64,000 bases of DNA, from assembly GCF_017983445.1 (NCBI RefSeq), contig NZ_JAGOBJ010000008.1:62001-126000 (forward strand). The letters run 5' to 3'. The position numbers were made by a program, and so were the translations under genes. The notes under the pieces were generated by a model, which worked only from the letters and a program-made list of their open reading frames with translations, had not been told where the DNA came from and did no database searches. Positions 17,706 to 27,190 of this stretch are shown one piece after another. Position 1 is the stretch's first letter. The number at the start of each line of letters is the position of its first letter. This DNA is from Halomonas sp. (lineage in GTDB: Bacteria > Pseudomonadota > Gammaproteobacteria > Pseudomonadales > Halomonadaceae).

Positions 17706-18730
17706 TAGTTTCAGCCACACACCGCACTGGTTTTATTAATGAGCGTGTTGATCTCTCCTCTGCCAATACGTTGCGCCTGCCCTGCATTGTTGACTATTAC
17801 GCTGAGCCCGCATCGCTTGATGCCTTGCGCCGTACGCTGGCCCATGCCAAGCGTAAGCAGTGGCCGATAACGCTACTGGGCGGTGGGAGCAACGTATTAT
17901 TGCCGCCCCGTTTGGCCGGGCTTGCGATACGCCCGGCATTAAACCAATGGTGGCTGACCCGCGATGGTAATGATGTGCTGGTGCATGTGGGGGCGGGCGT
18001 TAACTGGCATGTGCTGGTGCTCAATACGGCTGCTCGCGGTCTGTGGGGCATCGAAAACCTGGCACTCATTCCCGGCGACTGTGGTGCGGCGCCGGTGCAG
18101 AATATTGGTGCTTATGGGGTTGAGCTTGCCGATAGCCTTCAGGCCGTGCAGATCATGGAGCTTGCAACGGGAGAAACGCGGTGGCTTAACAACGCTGACT
18201 GTGCGTTTGGCTACCGCGATAGCCTATTTAAAAATGCCTTGAATGGGCGTGCCGTGATTACCCAACTGGTGCTGCGGCTTTCCAGGCAGCCTGCGCCTAA
18301 GCTTCACTATGGCGATCTAGCCTCGCGTTTATCTGATGCGCCGAGCCCGTTGGATGTCGCCAACGCGGTATCGGCTATCCGACAAGAAAAGCTGCCGGAC
18401 CCCAAACAGCTGGCAAATGCCGGCAGCTTTTTTAAAAATCCGATTGTTTCACCTCAGCAGGCGCAGATGTTACTCGCTCGCTACCCAGGCATGCCGCATT
18501 TTCCTTTAAGCAATGGTCAAACCAAGCTGGCCGCAGGCTGGTTGATTGATCAGTGTGGTTTAAAAGGCACGTGTGAGGGAGCTTTTGGCGTGCATGACCG
18601 CCAAGCGTTAGTGCTGGTGCATCTGGGAGGTGGTGATCGAGAAGGTTTGATGCGTTTTGCCAGCACTATCATCGATCAGGTGAATACTCGCTTTAACGTG
18701 CTGCTAGATCCGGAGCCGCGCCTGATTTAA
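17702..18730 (+). CDS. murB: UDP-N-acetylmuramate dehydrogenase MurB
   Basis: A 342-residue FAD enzyme that reduces UDP-GlcNAc-enolpyruvate to UDP-MurNAc for peptidoglycan. The FAD-binding LLGGGSNVLLP, IPGDCGAAPVQNIGAYGVE shortened to its GxxGAAPVQNIGAYG core, the catalytic serine in NAGSFFKNP and the terminal EPRLI glutamate are present. Length and layout match the type I (E. coli) form. The start is GTG 17702, overlapping the phosphatase stop. A strong terminator follows. Confidence 0.96.
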   Translation: MIVSATHRTGFINERVDLSSANTLRLPCIVDYYAEPASLDALRRTLAHAKRKQWPITLLGGGSNVLLPPRLAGLAIRPALNQWWLTRDGNDVLVHVGAGVNWHVLVLNTAARGLWGIENLALIPGDCGAAPVQNIGAYGVELADSLQAVQIMELATGETRWLNNADCAFGYRDSLFKNALNGRAVITQLVLRLSRQPAPKLHYGDLASRLSDAPSPLDVANAVSAIRQEKLPDPKQLANAGSFFKNPIVSPQQAQMLLARYPGMPHFPLSNGQTKLAAGWLIDQCGLKGTCEGAFGVHDRQALVLVHLGGGDREGLMRFASTIIDQVNTRFNVLLDPEPRLI

Positions 18731-18752
18731 AGCGCATTTTGACCCATAAAAA

Positions 18753-18776
18753 AACCCCGCCTTGGCGGGGTTTTTT
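18753..18776. terminator. Bidirectional terminator between murB and rne
   Basis: A GC-rich perfect stem (CCCCGC at 18755-18760 with GCGGGG at 18765-18770, extendable by A-T pairs), flanked by an A run on the left and six Ts on the right. It can stop both murB (plus) and rne (minus). Confidence 0.92.
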
Positions 18777-18790
18777 GCGCAATTAGCAAA

Positions 18791-21700
18791 TTATTCTTTG
18801 CTAGCCTCTTGTGCTTGCTGCCTACGCAGTTCGCGAGGATCGTTATGCGCACGGCTACGACGACGACGCGGTTTAAGCGTCTCTTCAGCCGTTACTTCAT
18901 CAACAGCCGATGCTGTGGCCTGCACTTCTGACAACGGTGCTTTTTCAGACTCGGTTGCATCAGTGCTCACTTCCAGGGCAGGCTTGGTAGTGGGCGCGGT
19001 ATCTGTCTCAGGCTGGCTTTCGTTAGCCTTTTGAACAGGCGTCGAGTCTGCATGGGCACTTACCGGTGCAATCTCTTTTGGCTGATCGGCTACGCCGCTT
19101 TCAGCCAACTCCGTAGGAGAGGGAGCCAGCGTTTTATCGGCTTCGTGGGCTGTCTCGCTATGAGTCTCGGCGATAGGCTGAGAAATAACGCCTGTCTCAC
19201 TGGCTTCAGAAGCACTTGAGGCTGGTTTGTCATCGACCTGTGCCTCAAAAGAAGGCGTTGCGGTATCGCTTGGCTGTGAATTTGCGGCTATCGGCTCGTC
19301 GCCTTTTGCCGCTGTTGCAAGCTCATCACGTTTTTCAACGCTATCAGCCGTTTCAACCTGCGCGACGGCTGATTGAGAAAGCGTGTCCGATTGACGCGTA
19401 TCGCTTGGAAGCTCTTCAAAAGCTGATGCTTCAGCAGCCGGTTTCTCAACTGCGGGCTCTTCAGTCGTCAACGTTTCAGACGCAGACTTCTCTTCAGCCG
19501 GTTTTTCAGGCTTGGCCTCACCAAGCTTGGTTTCTTCAACGTCAGGCTCTTCAGGCTTAGGTTCTTCAAGCTTGGATTCTTCAAGCTTAGTCTCTTCAAG
19601 CTTAGGCTCTTCAAACACAGGCGCTTCAGGCGTAGCCACAGCTGTTGAGGTGTTTTCCTCGGCTGCGCTGGCTTCCTGCGCTTTGGCACTTGGGCTTTCG
19701 TCGGTCTGCTGAGCATCTGATAGCTGTGTCGCTGCAGCGCTGGTAAGCGCTTCCTGCGGCGCATCGGCTTCAGACGCTATTGACTCTGCAGCAGTTGCAT
19801 CGACGTTTGATGCTTCTTCGGCTGCTTGGGTCTGCAGCTGTAGCTGTTCTGCTTCTGACTGCGGGTTAACGGCCTGTTTGCGCGAACGGCTGCGCGGATT
19901 GTTGCGCGTGCGTTTAGGCTTATCATCCTCTTTGGTTAACGGCGACTCTGCCTCGTTGCGTGCCGCTTCTCTGGCAGGTTTGGCGTCGCGCTGGTTATCA
20001 CGTTGGGTGTCGCGACGAGACTCTTGACGTGGCGCTTTGGGGGCGTCACGGCTTTCATCTTTTACCGCAGGCGTCTCTTTCTGGCGGCTGGTCTTGCTGA
20101 CGTTATCCTGCGCTTTGGCATCATCTTGCTGTGAGTTGCGACGACGATTGCGGGTGCGGGCAGGGCCGCTACGCTTATCATTGGCATCGTCGCCAGCATT
20201 GTTGCTGGTGTTGGCATTGGCGCTGGTATTAGCGCTGGTATTAGCATTACGCGACTGATTATTGCGTTGCTCAGTCTTGCTGCTTTCATTGCGCTCGTTG
20301 CGGGCAGGTCTTTGCTTGGTCTCGCTGCCTGGCTGGGCCGCTTTTGAGCTGCTGCGTTCGGCCTGACGACGAGCAGCCGGTTCTTTTGGCTTGTCTGCAG
20401 GTTCTGCGGCACTGCTGTCATCGCTGCCCAAAAGTTTTGCGAAACCACGAATGAAGCGGCCAATAACGCTCGGCTGCTCTTCAGTACTGGCCAAAGGCGC
20501 GGCTGCTTTCGCTTTAGGAGCGGGCTCTTCGGTCTGCAGTGACGCCGGGGCTGCATTATGAGCGACGCTTTTAACGGCGGCTTCAGCACGCTGAGCCGGT
20601 GGCGCAAAGCTTGGATCCGGCTCTTTACCTACTTCGGTATCGGTCGATAGCTCGAAGCTTGACAACGTTTGGGTGTCATCTTCGTCTAAATGGTCATCGC
20701 GTAAACGCTGCACATCGTAGTGAGGCGTATGCATTTCCGGGTTGGGCAGCAGCACAACGCGCACACCCTGGCGCAATTCGATATCGGCCAGTACGCTACG
20801 TTTTTCATTGAGCAGGTAGGTTGCCACCGGCACCGGCAGAATCGCGCGGATCTGCGCGCTACGCTCTTTCATCGCCTCTTCTTCTATCAAGCGCATGATG
20901 GAGAGTGAAAGCGAGCGTACATCGCGGATAGTACCCTGACCGTTACAGCGTGGGCAGACCACGCCGCTGGTTTCACCCAGTGAGGGGCGCAGGCGTTGAC
21001 GGGACATTTCCATCAGGCCAAAGCGTGAAATACGGCCAATCTGTACGCGAGCGCGATCAAGCTTCAGAGCGTCGCGCATGCGATTTTCAACTTCGCGCTG
21101 ATTGCGTGCCGGGCCCATATCGATAAAGTCGATGACCACCAGGCCACCGATATCACGCAGGCGTAGCTGGCGGGCAATTTCATCGGCCGCTTCAGAGTTG
21201 GTCTGAAGAGCGGTTTCTTCGATATCACTGCCCCGGGTTGCCCGCGCTGAGTTGATGTCGATCGAGACCAGCGCTTCAGTGTGGTCGATCACGATCGAGC
21301 CGCCAGAGGGAAGTTTTACCTCACGCTGATAAGCCGTTTCGATCTGTGATTCGATCTGGAAACGTGAGAAAAGCGGCACTTCATCAGCATAAAGTTTAAT
21401 TTTCTGCTGGTATGACGGCATCACCTGGCGGATAAAGCCCAGCGCTTCAGCATGAATCTCGGGACTATCGATCAGCACCTCGCCAATATCCTGGCGCAGG
21501 TAATCACGCATGGCGCGGATAATAACGTTGGATTCACGGTAAATCAGGAACGGCGCAGGCTGCTTGGCAGCTTCGGTGGTGATCGATTCCCATACCTGAG
21601 CCAGGTAGTCCAGATCCCACTGAAGTTCTTCCGGATTACGACCGATGCCCGCCGTGCGTACGATCAGGCCCATCTTGTCAGGTACGGTGAGCTGGCCCAT

Positions 21701-22156
21701 GGCGTCTTTCAACTGGGTGCGCTCTTCCCCTTCAATACGGCGAGAAATACCGCCTGCACGGGGGTTGTTGGGCATCAGCACTAAAAAGCGGCCTGCCAAA
21801 CTGATGAAGGTGGTTAGCGCTGCGCCTTTATTGCCGCGCTCCTCTTTATCTACCTGCACGATAACTTCCTGGCCTTCTCTTAGTACCTCTTTGATACTTG
21901 GGCGACCAGAGACGTCTTTAACGAAGTATTCGCGGGAGATTTCTTTAAGCGGAAGAAAACCGTGGCGTTCTGCACCAAAGTCAACGAAGGCCGCTTCAAG
22001 GGAAGGCTCAACGCGGGTAATTTTACCGCGGTAAATATTGGCTTTTTTCTGCTCTCGTGCGCCTGATTCAATATCCAGATCGTAAAGGCGTTGTCCATCG
22101 ACCAGCGCGACCCGAAGCTCTTCGGGTTGGGTCGCATTGATAAGCATCCGTTTCAT
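18791..22156 (-). CDS. rne: Ribonuclease E
   Basis: About 1121 residues from ATG 22156 ([16 protein letters not shown]); ATG 22168 is an alternative, and the longer open frame to 22411 is not family-like. The endonuclease half has an S1 domain, catalytic aspartates in SIDINSAR (about 297) and VIDFIDM (about 340), and the zinc-link CPRCNGQG (about 401). A membrane-anchoring amphipathic helix, [13 protein letters not shown], lies near residue 565. The rest is a disordered scaffold: an Arg-rich part, Asn/Thr/Ala repeats and a Glu/Lys/Pro acidic part with tandem repeats, ending in [18 protein letters not shown]. It makes the main RNA decay and tRNA/rRNA processing cuts. RhlB, a usual degradosome partner, is encoded at 55276. 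The long divergent leader suggests autoregulation as in E. coli. Confidence 0.95.
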   Translation of the reverse strand: MKRMLINATQPEELRVALVDGQRLYDLDIESGAREQKKANIYRGKITRVEPSLEAAFVDFGAERHGFLPLKEISREYFVKDVSGRPSIKEVLREGQEVIVQVDKEERGNKGAALTTFISLAGRFLVLMPNNPRAGGISRRIEGEERTQLKDAMGQLTVPDKMGLIVRTAGIGRNPEELQWDLDYLAQVWESITTEAAKQPAPFLIYRESNVIIRAMRDYLRQDIGEVLIDSPEIHAEALGFIRQVMPSYQQKIKLYADEVPLFSRFQIESQIETAYQREVKLPSGGSIVIDHTEALVSIDINSARATRGSDIEETALQTNSEAADEIARQLRLRDIGGLVVIDFIDMGPARNQREVENRMRDALKLDRARVQIGRISRFGLMEMSRQRLRPSLGETSGVVCPRCNGQGTIRDVRSLSLSIMRLIEEEAMKERSAQIRAILPVPVATYLLNEKRSVLADIELRQGVRVVLLPNPEMHTPHYDVQRLRDDHLDEDDTQTLSSFELSTDTEVGKEPDPSFAPPAQRAEAAVKSVAHNAAPASLQTEEPAPKAKAAAPLASTEEQPSVIGRFIRGFAKLLGSDDSSAAEPADKPKEPAARRQAERSSSKAAQPGSETKQRPARNERNESSKTEQRNNQSRNANTSANTSANANTSNNAGDDANDKRSGPARTRNRRRNSQQDDAKAQDNVSKTSRQKETPAVKDESRDAPKAPRQESRRDTQRDNQRDAKPAREAARNEAESPLTKEDDKPKRTRNNPRSRSRKQAVNPQSEAEQLQLQTQAAEEASNVDATAAESIASEADAPQEALTSAAATQLSDAQQTDESPSAKAQEASAAEENTSTAVATPEAPVFEEPKLEETKLEESKLEEPKPEEPDVEETKLGEAKPEKPAEEKSASETLTTEEPAVEKPAAEASAFEELPSDTRQSDTLSQSAVAQVETADSVEKRDELATAAKGDEPIAANSQPSDTATPSFEAQVDDKPASSASEASETGVISQPIAETHSETAHEADKTLAPSPTELAESGVADQPKEIAPVSAHADSTPVQKANESQPETDTAPTTKPALEVSTDATESEKAPLSEVQATASAVDEVTAEETLKPRRRRSRAHNDPRELRRQQAQEASKE
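19549..19623 (-). repeat. 15-bp tandem repeat within the rne scaffold region
   Basis: Five imperfect units of about 15 bp of the type CTCTTCAAGCTTAGG run from about 19549 to 19623. On the coding strand they encode repeated (E/P)-(K)-L-E-E blocks ([19 protein letters not shown]). The unit length keeps the frame, so copy changes would lengthen or shorten the acidic linker without breaking the gene. Confidence 0.75.
20199..20250 (-). repeat. Short repeats encoding an Asn/Thr/Ser/Ala tract in rne
   Basis: Near-identical 12-bp units such as GCGCTGGTATTA encode [14 protein letters not shown] on the minus strand. This low-complexity stretch lies in the arginine-rich scaffold of RNase E and is a slippage-prone, in-frame repeat. 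Confidence 0.65.
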
Positions 22157-22848
22157 GTTGTCTCGCATAGCGTTGAGTACCGGCGAACCGCCCAAAGGGG
22201 GGACGTAGACGAATCGCAGGTGCTGCGTGCTTGTGCTCGGCGCATGGTTATGCTGACACGGCAAGCCGGGAAGGCATGATCGCCGACCCGGCTGACAGGT
22301 TGAGTACGTGGCGGAGGCAGGACGTGTTTCGGTGGCTGTCACGTCCATCCGGCCCTGCTGACACCGCCTACACCTAGCATTTATCGATTCGCCAACGCTG
22401 GCCACCGGCACAGCGTTGAACTTGTCACCCAGAGTTGCCCCGTGCCTTGTGACGAAAAAGCGAGGCGGCTCTGAATGTGGCGTTTTTATTAAGCAATCGC
22501 TTGCCGTTTTAGGCTAAGCGTTAGCAAATCTGTCGTCCTTATCTGTCATCCTTGGATAGGGGCAGCAGAGTAACTACATTTTTAATACGTTAAGAATCAG
22601 GCAGTGCGTACACTGACGCCGCTTCTTGTGCTCAGGCCTGCGTGTTGGTCGGGCAGGCGCTTTAGCTAAACGCGGCATTAACACTTGTGAAAACAGGAAT
22701 ACTCAACAAGCCTTCCGCGCTTAGCGGGTGAACGATTTGGAATATAACAGTAAAGACAACCACCAGCAATTGACGCAATGCCCTTGGGTCTACGTTAGAA
22801 TGCCGTTTTTAGCCTAGCATCATCGAGACACAGCAGGAGTGCGCGGCA
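22157..22848. promoter_or_regulatory. Divergent rne/rluC intergenic region with long rne leader
   Basis: About 690 bp without a convincing gene. The minus-strand frame reading into rne from 22411 is open but looks like leader sequence. It holds a small stem (22602-22606 with 22611-22615) and a short AAGC/GCTT stem near 22493-22504. In E. coli the 361-nt rne leader senses RNase E through a conserved hairpin; whether an equivalent exists here needs comparison with relatives. I could not place confident promoters for either gene. Confidence 0.45.
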
Positions 22849-23790
22849 ATGGCCGAAGGGCGTGAAGTACAGTGGGTGGACATCGCCCCGGAACAAGCGG
22901 GTCAGAGAATTGACAACTTTTTGATGACTCGCCTGAAAGGTGCTCCTAGAGCGCTGATATATCGCATCGTGCGTAAAGGTGAGGTACGGGTTAATAAAAA
23001 GCGCGTCAAAGTGGATTATCGACTTCAGTCAGGTGATCTGGTGCGTGTGCCACCTTTGCGCCTGGCGCCTCGTGAGGCCGTAAAGGAGGTCAGCGATAAT
23101 CTGCGTGATGTCTTGGTGGGCAGCGTCATTATGGAAGGTCCTGACTGGATGGTGCTCAACAAGCCTTCCGGGCTTGCCGTGCATGGCGGCAGTGGTGTGA
23201 AAATCGGTTTGATCGAAGCGCTGCGTCAGGTGCGCGATGATTTGAGCTTTTTAGAGCTCGTTCACCGGCTTGATCGTGATACGTCGGGCTGTCTACTGTT
23301 AGCCAAATCTCGCGATGCCCTAGTAACGCTCAACGAGTCGTTAAAAAAGCACGGCATGGACAAGCGCTATCTAGCGTTAGTCAATGGCCGTTGGCCTGCG
23401 CGTAAAACCTATGAAAGTGCGCGTCTTGACCGTTTTGATGCGGGTAACGGCGAGCGGCGGGTGCGGGTAGATCCTAACGGCAAAGTGTCGCGCACCCATT
23501 TTGCCGTGGTTGAAACCTTTGAAAAAGCCACGTTGATTGAAGCTGAACCGGTTACTGGACGAACACATCAGATTCGCGTGCATGCAGCTCATGCGGGGCA
23601 TGCGCTGTTGGGCGATGATAAATATTCAACGCGCGAAAGTGCGCAGCTGACAAAACACCTGGGTGTTGGTCGCTTATTTTTGCATGCGCGCTCACTGACA
23701 TTTCCAGAACCTACCAATGGCCGCCCGGTGACGGTTAAAGCGCCGCTGCCGGATGTGCTTGAAGACATACTGACACGTGCGCGTCGATAA
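22849..23790 (+). CDS. rluC: 23S rRNA pseudouridine synthase RluC
   Basis: A 313-residue RluA-family enzyme that makes pseudouridines 955, 2504 and 2580 in E. coli 23S rRNA. An S4 RNA-binding domain (about 18-75: QRIDNFLMTRLKG, RKGEVRVNKKR) precedes the catalytic domain with LVHRLDRDTSGCLLLAK, where Asp142 is the expected nucleophile, then TGRTHQIRVHAAHAGH. Divergence from rne is the same as in E. coli and supports RluC over RluD. AGGAG precedes the ATG. A HAD phosphatase follows after 9 bp. Confidence 0.95.
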   Translation: MAEGREVQWVDIAPEQAGQRIDNFLMTRLKGAPRALIYRIVRKGEVRVNKKRVKVDYRLQSGDLVRVPPLRLAPREAVKEVSDNLRDVLVGSVIMEGPDWMVLNKPSGLAVHGGSGVKIGLIEALRQVRDDLSFLELVHRLDRDTSGCLLLAKSRDALVTLNESLKKHGMDKRYLALVNGRWPARKTYESARLDRFDAGNGERRVRVDPNGKVSRTHFAVVETFEKATLIEAEPVTGRTHQIRVHAAHAGHALLGDDKYSTRESAQLTKHLGVGRLFLHARSLTFPEPTNGRPVTVKAPLPDVLEDILTRARR

Positions 23791-23799
23791 GGAGCGGTC

Positions 23800-24450
23800 A
23801 TGCGCTATGAGCTGATTATTTTTGACTGGGATGGCACCTTGATGGATTCGGTGCCCAAAATTGTTACCTGCATGCAGGCAGCAGCCCAGGAGGCAGAGTG
23901 GGGCGAGCTTGAAACCGCGGCGGTTGAAGATATTATCGGCTTGGGGCTGCCTGAAGCTATTGCCAAGCTGTGCCCGGGGATTCTGCCCGCTCAGGCCGAG
24001 CGCTTGCGCCAGCGTTATTCGCACCACTTTGTACATGGGGATACAACACCCATGCCGTTTTTTAATGGCGTCGAGGCGCAAGTGGCGCGCCTGCGTGAGC
24101 GTGAGCAGCAGCGTCTGGCTGTGGCTACGGGTAAAAGTCGCCGCGGACTTGATCGCGTTTTCACCGAAACGGGAAGCGGTGCCTGGTTTCATGCCAGTCG
24201 TACTGCTGATGAAACGCGCTCAAAGCCGCATCCTCAAATGCTTAACGAGATACTTGTTGAGCTTGCCGTGCCCGTAGAGCGTGCGGTGATGGTGGGCGAT
24301 ACGGAATATGATCTGGAAATGGCGCGGGCCATCGGTATGGATCGTGTGGCGGTAACCTACGGTGTTCATACGCCGGCGCGACTAGCAGCAAGCCAGCCCA
24401 AATGGGTCGCTCATAACGTTGAGGATCTTTTTGGCTGGCTGTATGGATAG
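23800..24450 (+). CDS. HAD-IA family hydrolase (phosphoglycolate phosphatase-like)
   Basis: A 216-residue haloacid-dehalogenase phosphatase. Motif I is IFDWDGTLMDS (Asp9, Asp11), motif II TGKSRRG, motif III lysine in RSKPHPQM, and motif IV GDTEYDLEMA. A small alpha-helical cap lies between motifs I and II. Substrate is unknown; Gph-like or pyrophosphatase-like activity is possible. It is 9 bp after rluC and clearly in the same operon, an arrangement common in Pseudomonas and relatives. Confidence 0.88.
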   Translation: MRYELIIFDWDGTLMDSVPKIVTCMQAAAQEAEWGELETAAVEDIIGLGLPEAIAKLCPGILPAQAERLRQRYSHHFVHGDTTPMPFFNGVEAQVARLREREQQRLAVATGKSRRGLDRVFTETGSGAWFHASRTADETRSKPHPQMLNEILVELAVPVERAVMVGDTEYDLEMARAIGMDRVAVTYGVHTPARLAASQPKWVAHNVEDLFGWLYG

Positions 24451-24511
24451 ATGATGCGACGCTGGGTAGATGGTCGATGACCTTGCGTCCTTAAACTCAA
24501 AAGGATGATAT

Positions 24512-25636
24512 ATGAGTGATGATTGGCGCCGCAGTGATGCTGATGGGTACCAAAGCCCGGCGGATAGGCCCGCGTCTGGTCGGTCAGATCAGGATCGCTG
24601 GACACAGGGTCCTGACGTGGCGGCTTATGCAGATGAGTCAGGTTCGGTGGGTGCCGCAGGCGATGATGCTGAAACGCTGCGTGAGCGGCAGCGACTGGCT
24701 CAGGTAGAAATGATGGATCGCTGGATTGACGGTGTATTGACCGAGCAGCGTCGTTCGCGACGTTGGAAGCTTTTTTTCCGGTTTATAACGCTGTTTCTGA
24801 TATTGGCGCTAGTCGCGACCGTCGTATATAACGCCTTCTGGGCGACAGCAGGCGATACGTCTACCCTGCAGCGTCATCTGGGCATCGTTGAGGTTAATGG
24901 CGTTATTGCCAGTGATGCACCGGCGAATGCCGAGCGGATCATTCAGGGCCTGAATCGCGCCTGGGATTCAGATAATACCGAAGCCGTTGTGCTGCATATC
25001 GATAGCCCTGGTGGAAGCCCGGTGCAGTCACAGCGCATTTACGCAGAAATCATGCGCCTGCGCGAACAGGGCGATAAGCCGATATTAGCGGTTATCGAAG
25101 ATATTGGCGCGAGCGGAGCTTATTATATCGCCTCGGCAGCCGATGAGATTATTGCTTCACCGGCGAGCTTGGTGGGGTCCATCGGGGTCATTTACGCAGG
25201 GTTTGGCTTTCAGGACGCCATTAGTCGTATCGGCGTTGAGCGCCGTGTGATGACGGCGGGCGAGAACAAGGCCTTTCTGGATCCTTTTCAGCCGCTTGAT
25301 GATGATGCTGAGGCGTTCTGGCAGAGCGTGCTAACCCAGACCCATCAACAGTTTATTGATGACGTAAGGGCAGGGCGAGGCGATCGTCTGAGTGATCGGC
25401 CGGACATTTTCTCCGGCTTGATATGGAGCGGCCAACAGGGGCTTGAGCTGGGGCTTGTCGATCAATTGGGTAGTCTTGAGGAAGTCGCCCGCGCCCAGGT
25501 CGGTGAAGCAAGTTGGGAAGACTATACGCCGCGTCTTGATCCGTTTGACCGTTTGACGCGACGCTTTACGCAAGCCGCAGCCAGCGTGCTAGGTCTTGAA
25601 GCGTCTAATTCACCGCTTCGCTATCAGGCCCAGTAG
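24512..25636 (+). CDS. sppA: S49 family signal peptide peptidase SppA (short form)
   Basis: A 374-residue membrane protease. A hydrophilic, disordered N-terminus (1-80) precedes one membrane anchor (about 86-110) and then the S49 domain with HIDSPGGSPVQS, catalytic Ser201 in GASGAYYIAS, VGSIGVI, and Lys253 in GENKAFLDPF. The 52-residue Ser-Lys spacing matches the short bacterial SppA dyad. It degrades cleaved signal peptides in the membrane. The ATG has AAAGGA upstream. Its 3' end lies 5 bp from the convergent maf gene, leaving no room for a terminator. Confidence 0.93.
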   Translation: MSDDWRRSDADGYQSPADRPASGRSDQDRWTQGPDVAAYADESGSVGAAGDDAETLRERQRLAQVEMMDRWIDGVLTEQRRSRRWKLFFRFITLFLILALVATVVYNAFWATAGDTSTLQRHLGIVEVNGVIASDAPANAERIIQGLNRAWDSDNTEAVVLHIDSPGGSPVQSQRIYAEIMRLREQGDKPILAVIEDIGASGAYYIASAADEIIASPASLVGSIGVIYAGFGFQDAISRIGVERRVMTAGENKAFLDPFQPLDDDAEAFWQSVLTQTHQQFIDDVRAGRGDRLSDRPDIFSGLIWSGQQGLELGLVDQLGSLEEVARAQVGEASWEDYTPRLDPFDRLTRRFTQAAASVLGLEASNSPLRYQAQ

Positions 25637-25641
25637 GTTTG

Positions 25642-26244
25642 CTATTCAGCGCCAAGCGGGCTTATGCCCACTTGGCGAAGCATGCTGCAAAGGGCAATCA
25701 GAGGCAGGCCTATCAACGCATTGGGGTCACGGCCTTCCAGGGCCTCAAATAAGGTGATCCCCAAGCCTTCCATGCGAAAGCTGCCTGCGCTGTCCAGCGG
25801 TTGCTCAAGGGCTACGTAGCGCTCGATCTCTCGCGTACTCAATGAGCGGAAGACTACATCGAAAGGTTCGATATGGGTGTAGTGATGCTGTTGGTGCGTA
25901 TCAAGCAGGGCAAGGCCGGTTAAAAAGGTAACCCGCTGACCTGAAAAGCGCGCCAGGTTGGCGCAGGCGCGTTCCTGAGTGTGCGGTTTGCCAAGTATGT
26001 CGCCTTCAAACACCGCCACCTGGTCTGAACCGATAATGTAATGGTCAGGAAATCGGTCGGCCACGGCGTTGGCTTTACTGAGTGCCAGGCGGTGTACAAG
26101 CGCTTTGGGTGACTCATCAGCGTGCGGTGTTTCGTCGATATCCGGTGAATAACATTGATAGGCAAGCTGCAAGCGATCCAGGAGTTCTCGCCGCCAGCGA
26201 GAGCTTGATGCCAATACTAACGACGCGTCTTGGGTAAGCGGCAC
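25642..26244 (-). CDS. yceF: Maf family nucleotide pyrophosphatase (YceF type)
   Basis: A 200-residue Maf protein. LVLASSSRWRRELLDRL, the DIDET motif, the catalytic GSDQV aspartate and the LGKPHTQERACANL block are present. The SSSRWRRELL and ESPKALVHRLALSKANA pattern fits the YceF subgroup, which acts on 7-methyl-GTP in E. coli. It is divergent from yceD, the same order as yceF and yceD-rpmF in E. coli, which supports the subgroup call. Confidence 0.93.
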   Translation of the reverse strand: MPLTQDASLVLASSSRWRRELLDRLQLAYQCYSPDIDETPHADESPKALVHRLALSKANAVADRFPDHYIIGSDQVAVFEGDILGKPHTQERACANLARFSGQRVTFLTGLALLDTHQQHHYTHIEPFDVVFRSLSTREIERYVALEQPLDSAGSFRMEGLGITLFEALEGRDPNALIGLPLIALCSMLRQVGISPLGAE

Positions 26245-26353
26245 GCTCTTTCTCCTAAGCCGTTGGGAATGAAAAGTGAGTGTAGCTAAACACGACAGCC
26301 GCGCCTAATTTGCAGGTTTGTGTGATAAACCATGAAGAATTATGCTGACAGCT

Positions 26354-26382
26354 TTGACACCGGCGGGGGGAGTGCCTATCAT
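26354..26382 (+). promoter_or_regulatory. Near-consensus sigma-70 promoter for yceD-rpmF-plsX
   Basis: A perfect -35 TTGACA (26354-26359), 17-bp spacer and -10 TATCAT (26377-26382). The expected start of transcription, about 26388-26390, is only 2-4 nt before the yceD ATG at 26392, so the message would be leaderless or nearly so. No ribosome binding site could fit in such an RNA. Confidence 0.75.
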
Positions 26383-26391
26383 TGCGCGCCT

Positions 26392-26940
26392 ATGTTGACC
26401 TCACAACTCCCCAGCCGGGTTGAGCCTTATAAGCTTGCAGCCCGCCACGAACGACTAGAAGGCTTAGTGGCACTTGCTAAGCTGCCACGACTTGCCGAAG
26501 AGGCAGGTGACCAAACAGGCGACTGTCATGTTGTCCTAGAATTTGGTGTGGATGCCCAAGGTCGTCGTGAAATTCGTGGCCATTTGCAAGCGACGCTGGC
26601 ATTGCCCTGTCGTCGCTGCCTGGTGCCGCTAAGTCAAGACGTGTCCAGTGACTTCCTGCTTGGAATGATTACTGACGAAGCCTTGGCCGCCGAGCTGCCT
26701 GCCAGCCATGAGCCGGTGCTGGTGGAAAATGAACAGCTGGATCTACTCACGGTCGTTGAGGATGAGCTTATCCTTAGTTTGCCGCAGGTGGTCTATCACG
26801 AGGAGACTGAGTGTCATGTCTCGGCGGAGCAGCTGGTCAGCAAAACAAGCGGCGAGGCGGAAGAAGCGGCGCCCGCCACGAACCCTTTCGCGGTGCTCAA
26901 TGTCTTGAAAAGCAAAGACGCCTTGAAGGGCAAAAAGTAA
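26392..26940 (+). CDS. yceD: DUF177 family protein YceD
   Basis: A 182-residue member of the DUF177/YceD family, encoded ahead of ribosomal protein L32 in most bacteria and linked to 23S rRNA accumulation in bacteria and plants. Visible marks: the CRRC cysteine pair (LPCRRCLVPLSQ), LLTVVEDELILSLP and the terminal NPFAVLNVLKSK. I start it at ATG 26392 (MLTSQLPSRVEPYKL), which lines up with E. coli YceD. The open frame reaches back to 26332 but that region contains the promoter. See the promoter entry for the unusual leaderless arrangement. Confidence 0.92.
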   Translation: MLTSQLPSRVEPYKLAARHERLEGLVALAKLPRLAEEAGDQTGDCHVVLEFGVDAQGRREIRGHLQATLALPCRRCLVPLSQDVSSDFLLGMITDEALAAELPASHEPVLVENEQLDLLTVVEDELILSLPQVVYHEETECHVSAEQLVSKTSGEAEEAAPATNPFAVLNVLKSKDALKGKK

Positions 26941-26976
26941 GCACCACTTACCCTATATACCTTGGAGTAAACACCC

Positions 26977-27147
26977 ATGGCAGTTCAAAAGAACCGTAAA
27001 ACCCGTTCCAAGCGCGGCATGCGTCGTAGCCACGATGCGCTGACCGCTCCGACGCTGTCTCAGGACAAGGAAACCGGTACTAAGCACCTGCGTCACCATG
27101 TAGCTGCCGATGGTTTCTACCGTGGTCGTAAGGTGGTTGAGGTATAA
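26977..27147 (+). CDS. rpmF: Large subunit ribosomal protein bL32
   Basis: A 56-residue protein beginning [20 protein letters not shown] and ending [12 protein letters not shown], the standard bL32 sequence. CTTGGAG supplies a ribosome binding site 10 bp before the ATG. The zinc-binding cysteines found in some bL32 proteins are absent, as in E. coli. Position between yceD and plsX is the conserved order. Confidence 0.97.
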   Translation: MAVQKNRKTRSKRGMRRSHDALTAPTLSQDKETGTKHLRHHVAADGFYRGRKVVEV

Positions 27148-27190
27148 GCCTTAACTGTCCGGTAAAGCGGCCAGATGGAGTGGGTGCCAC

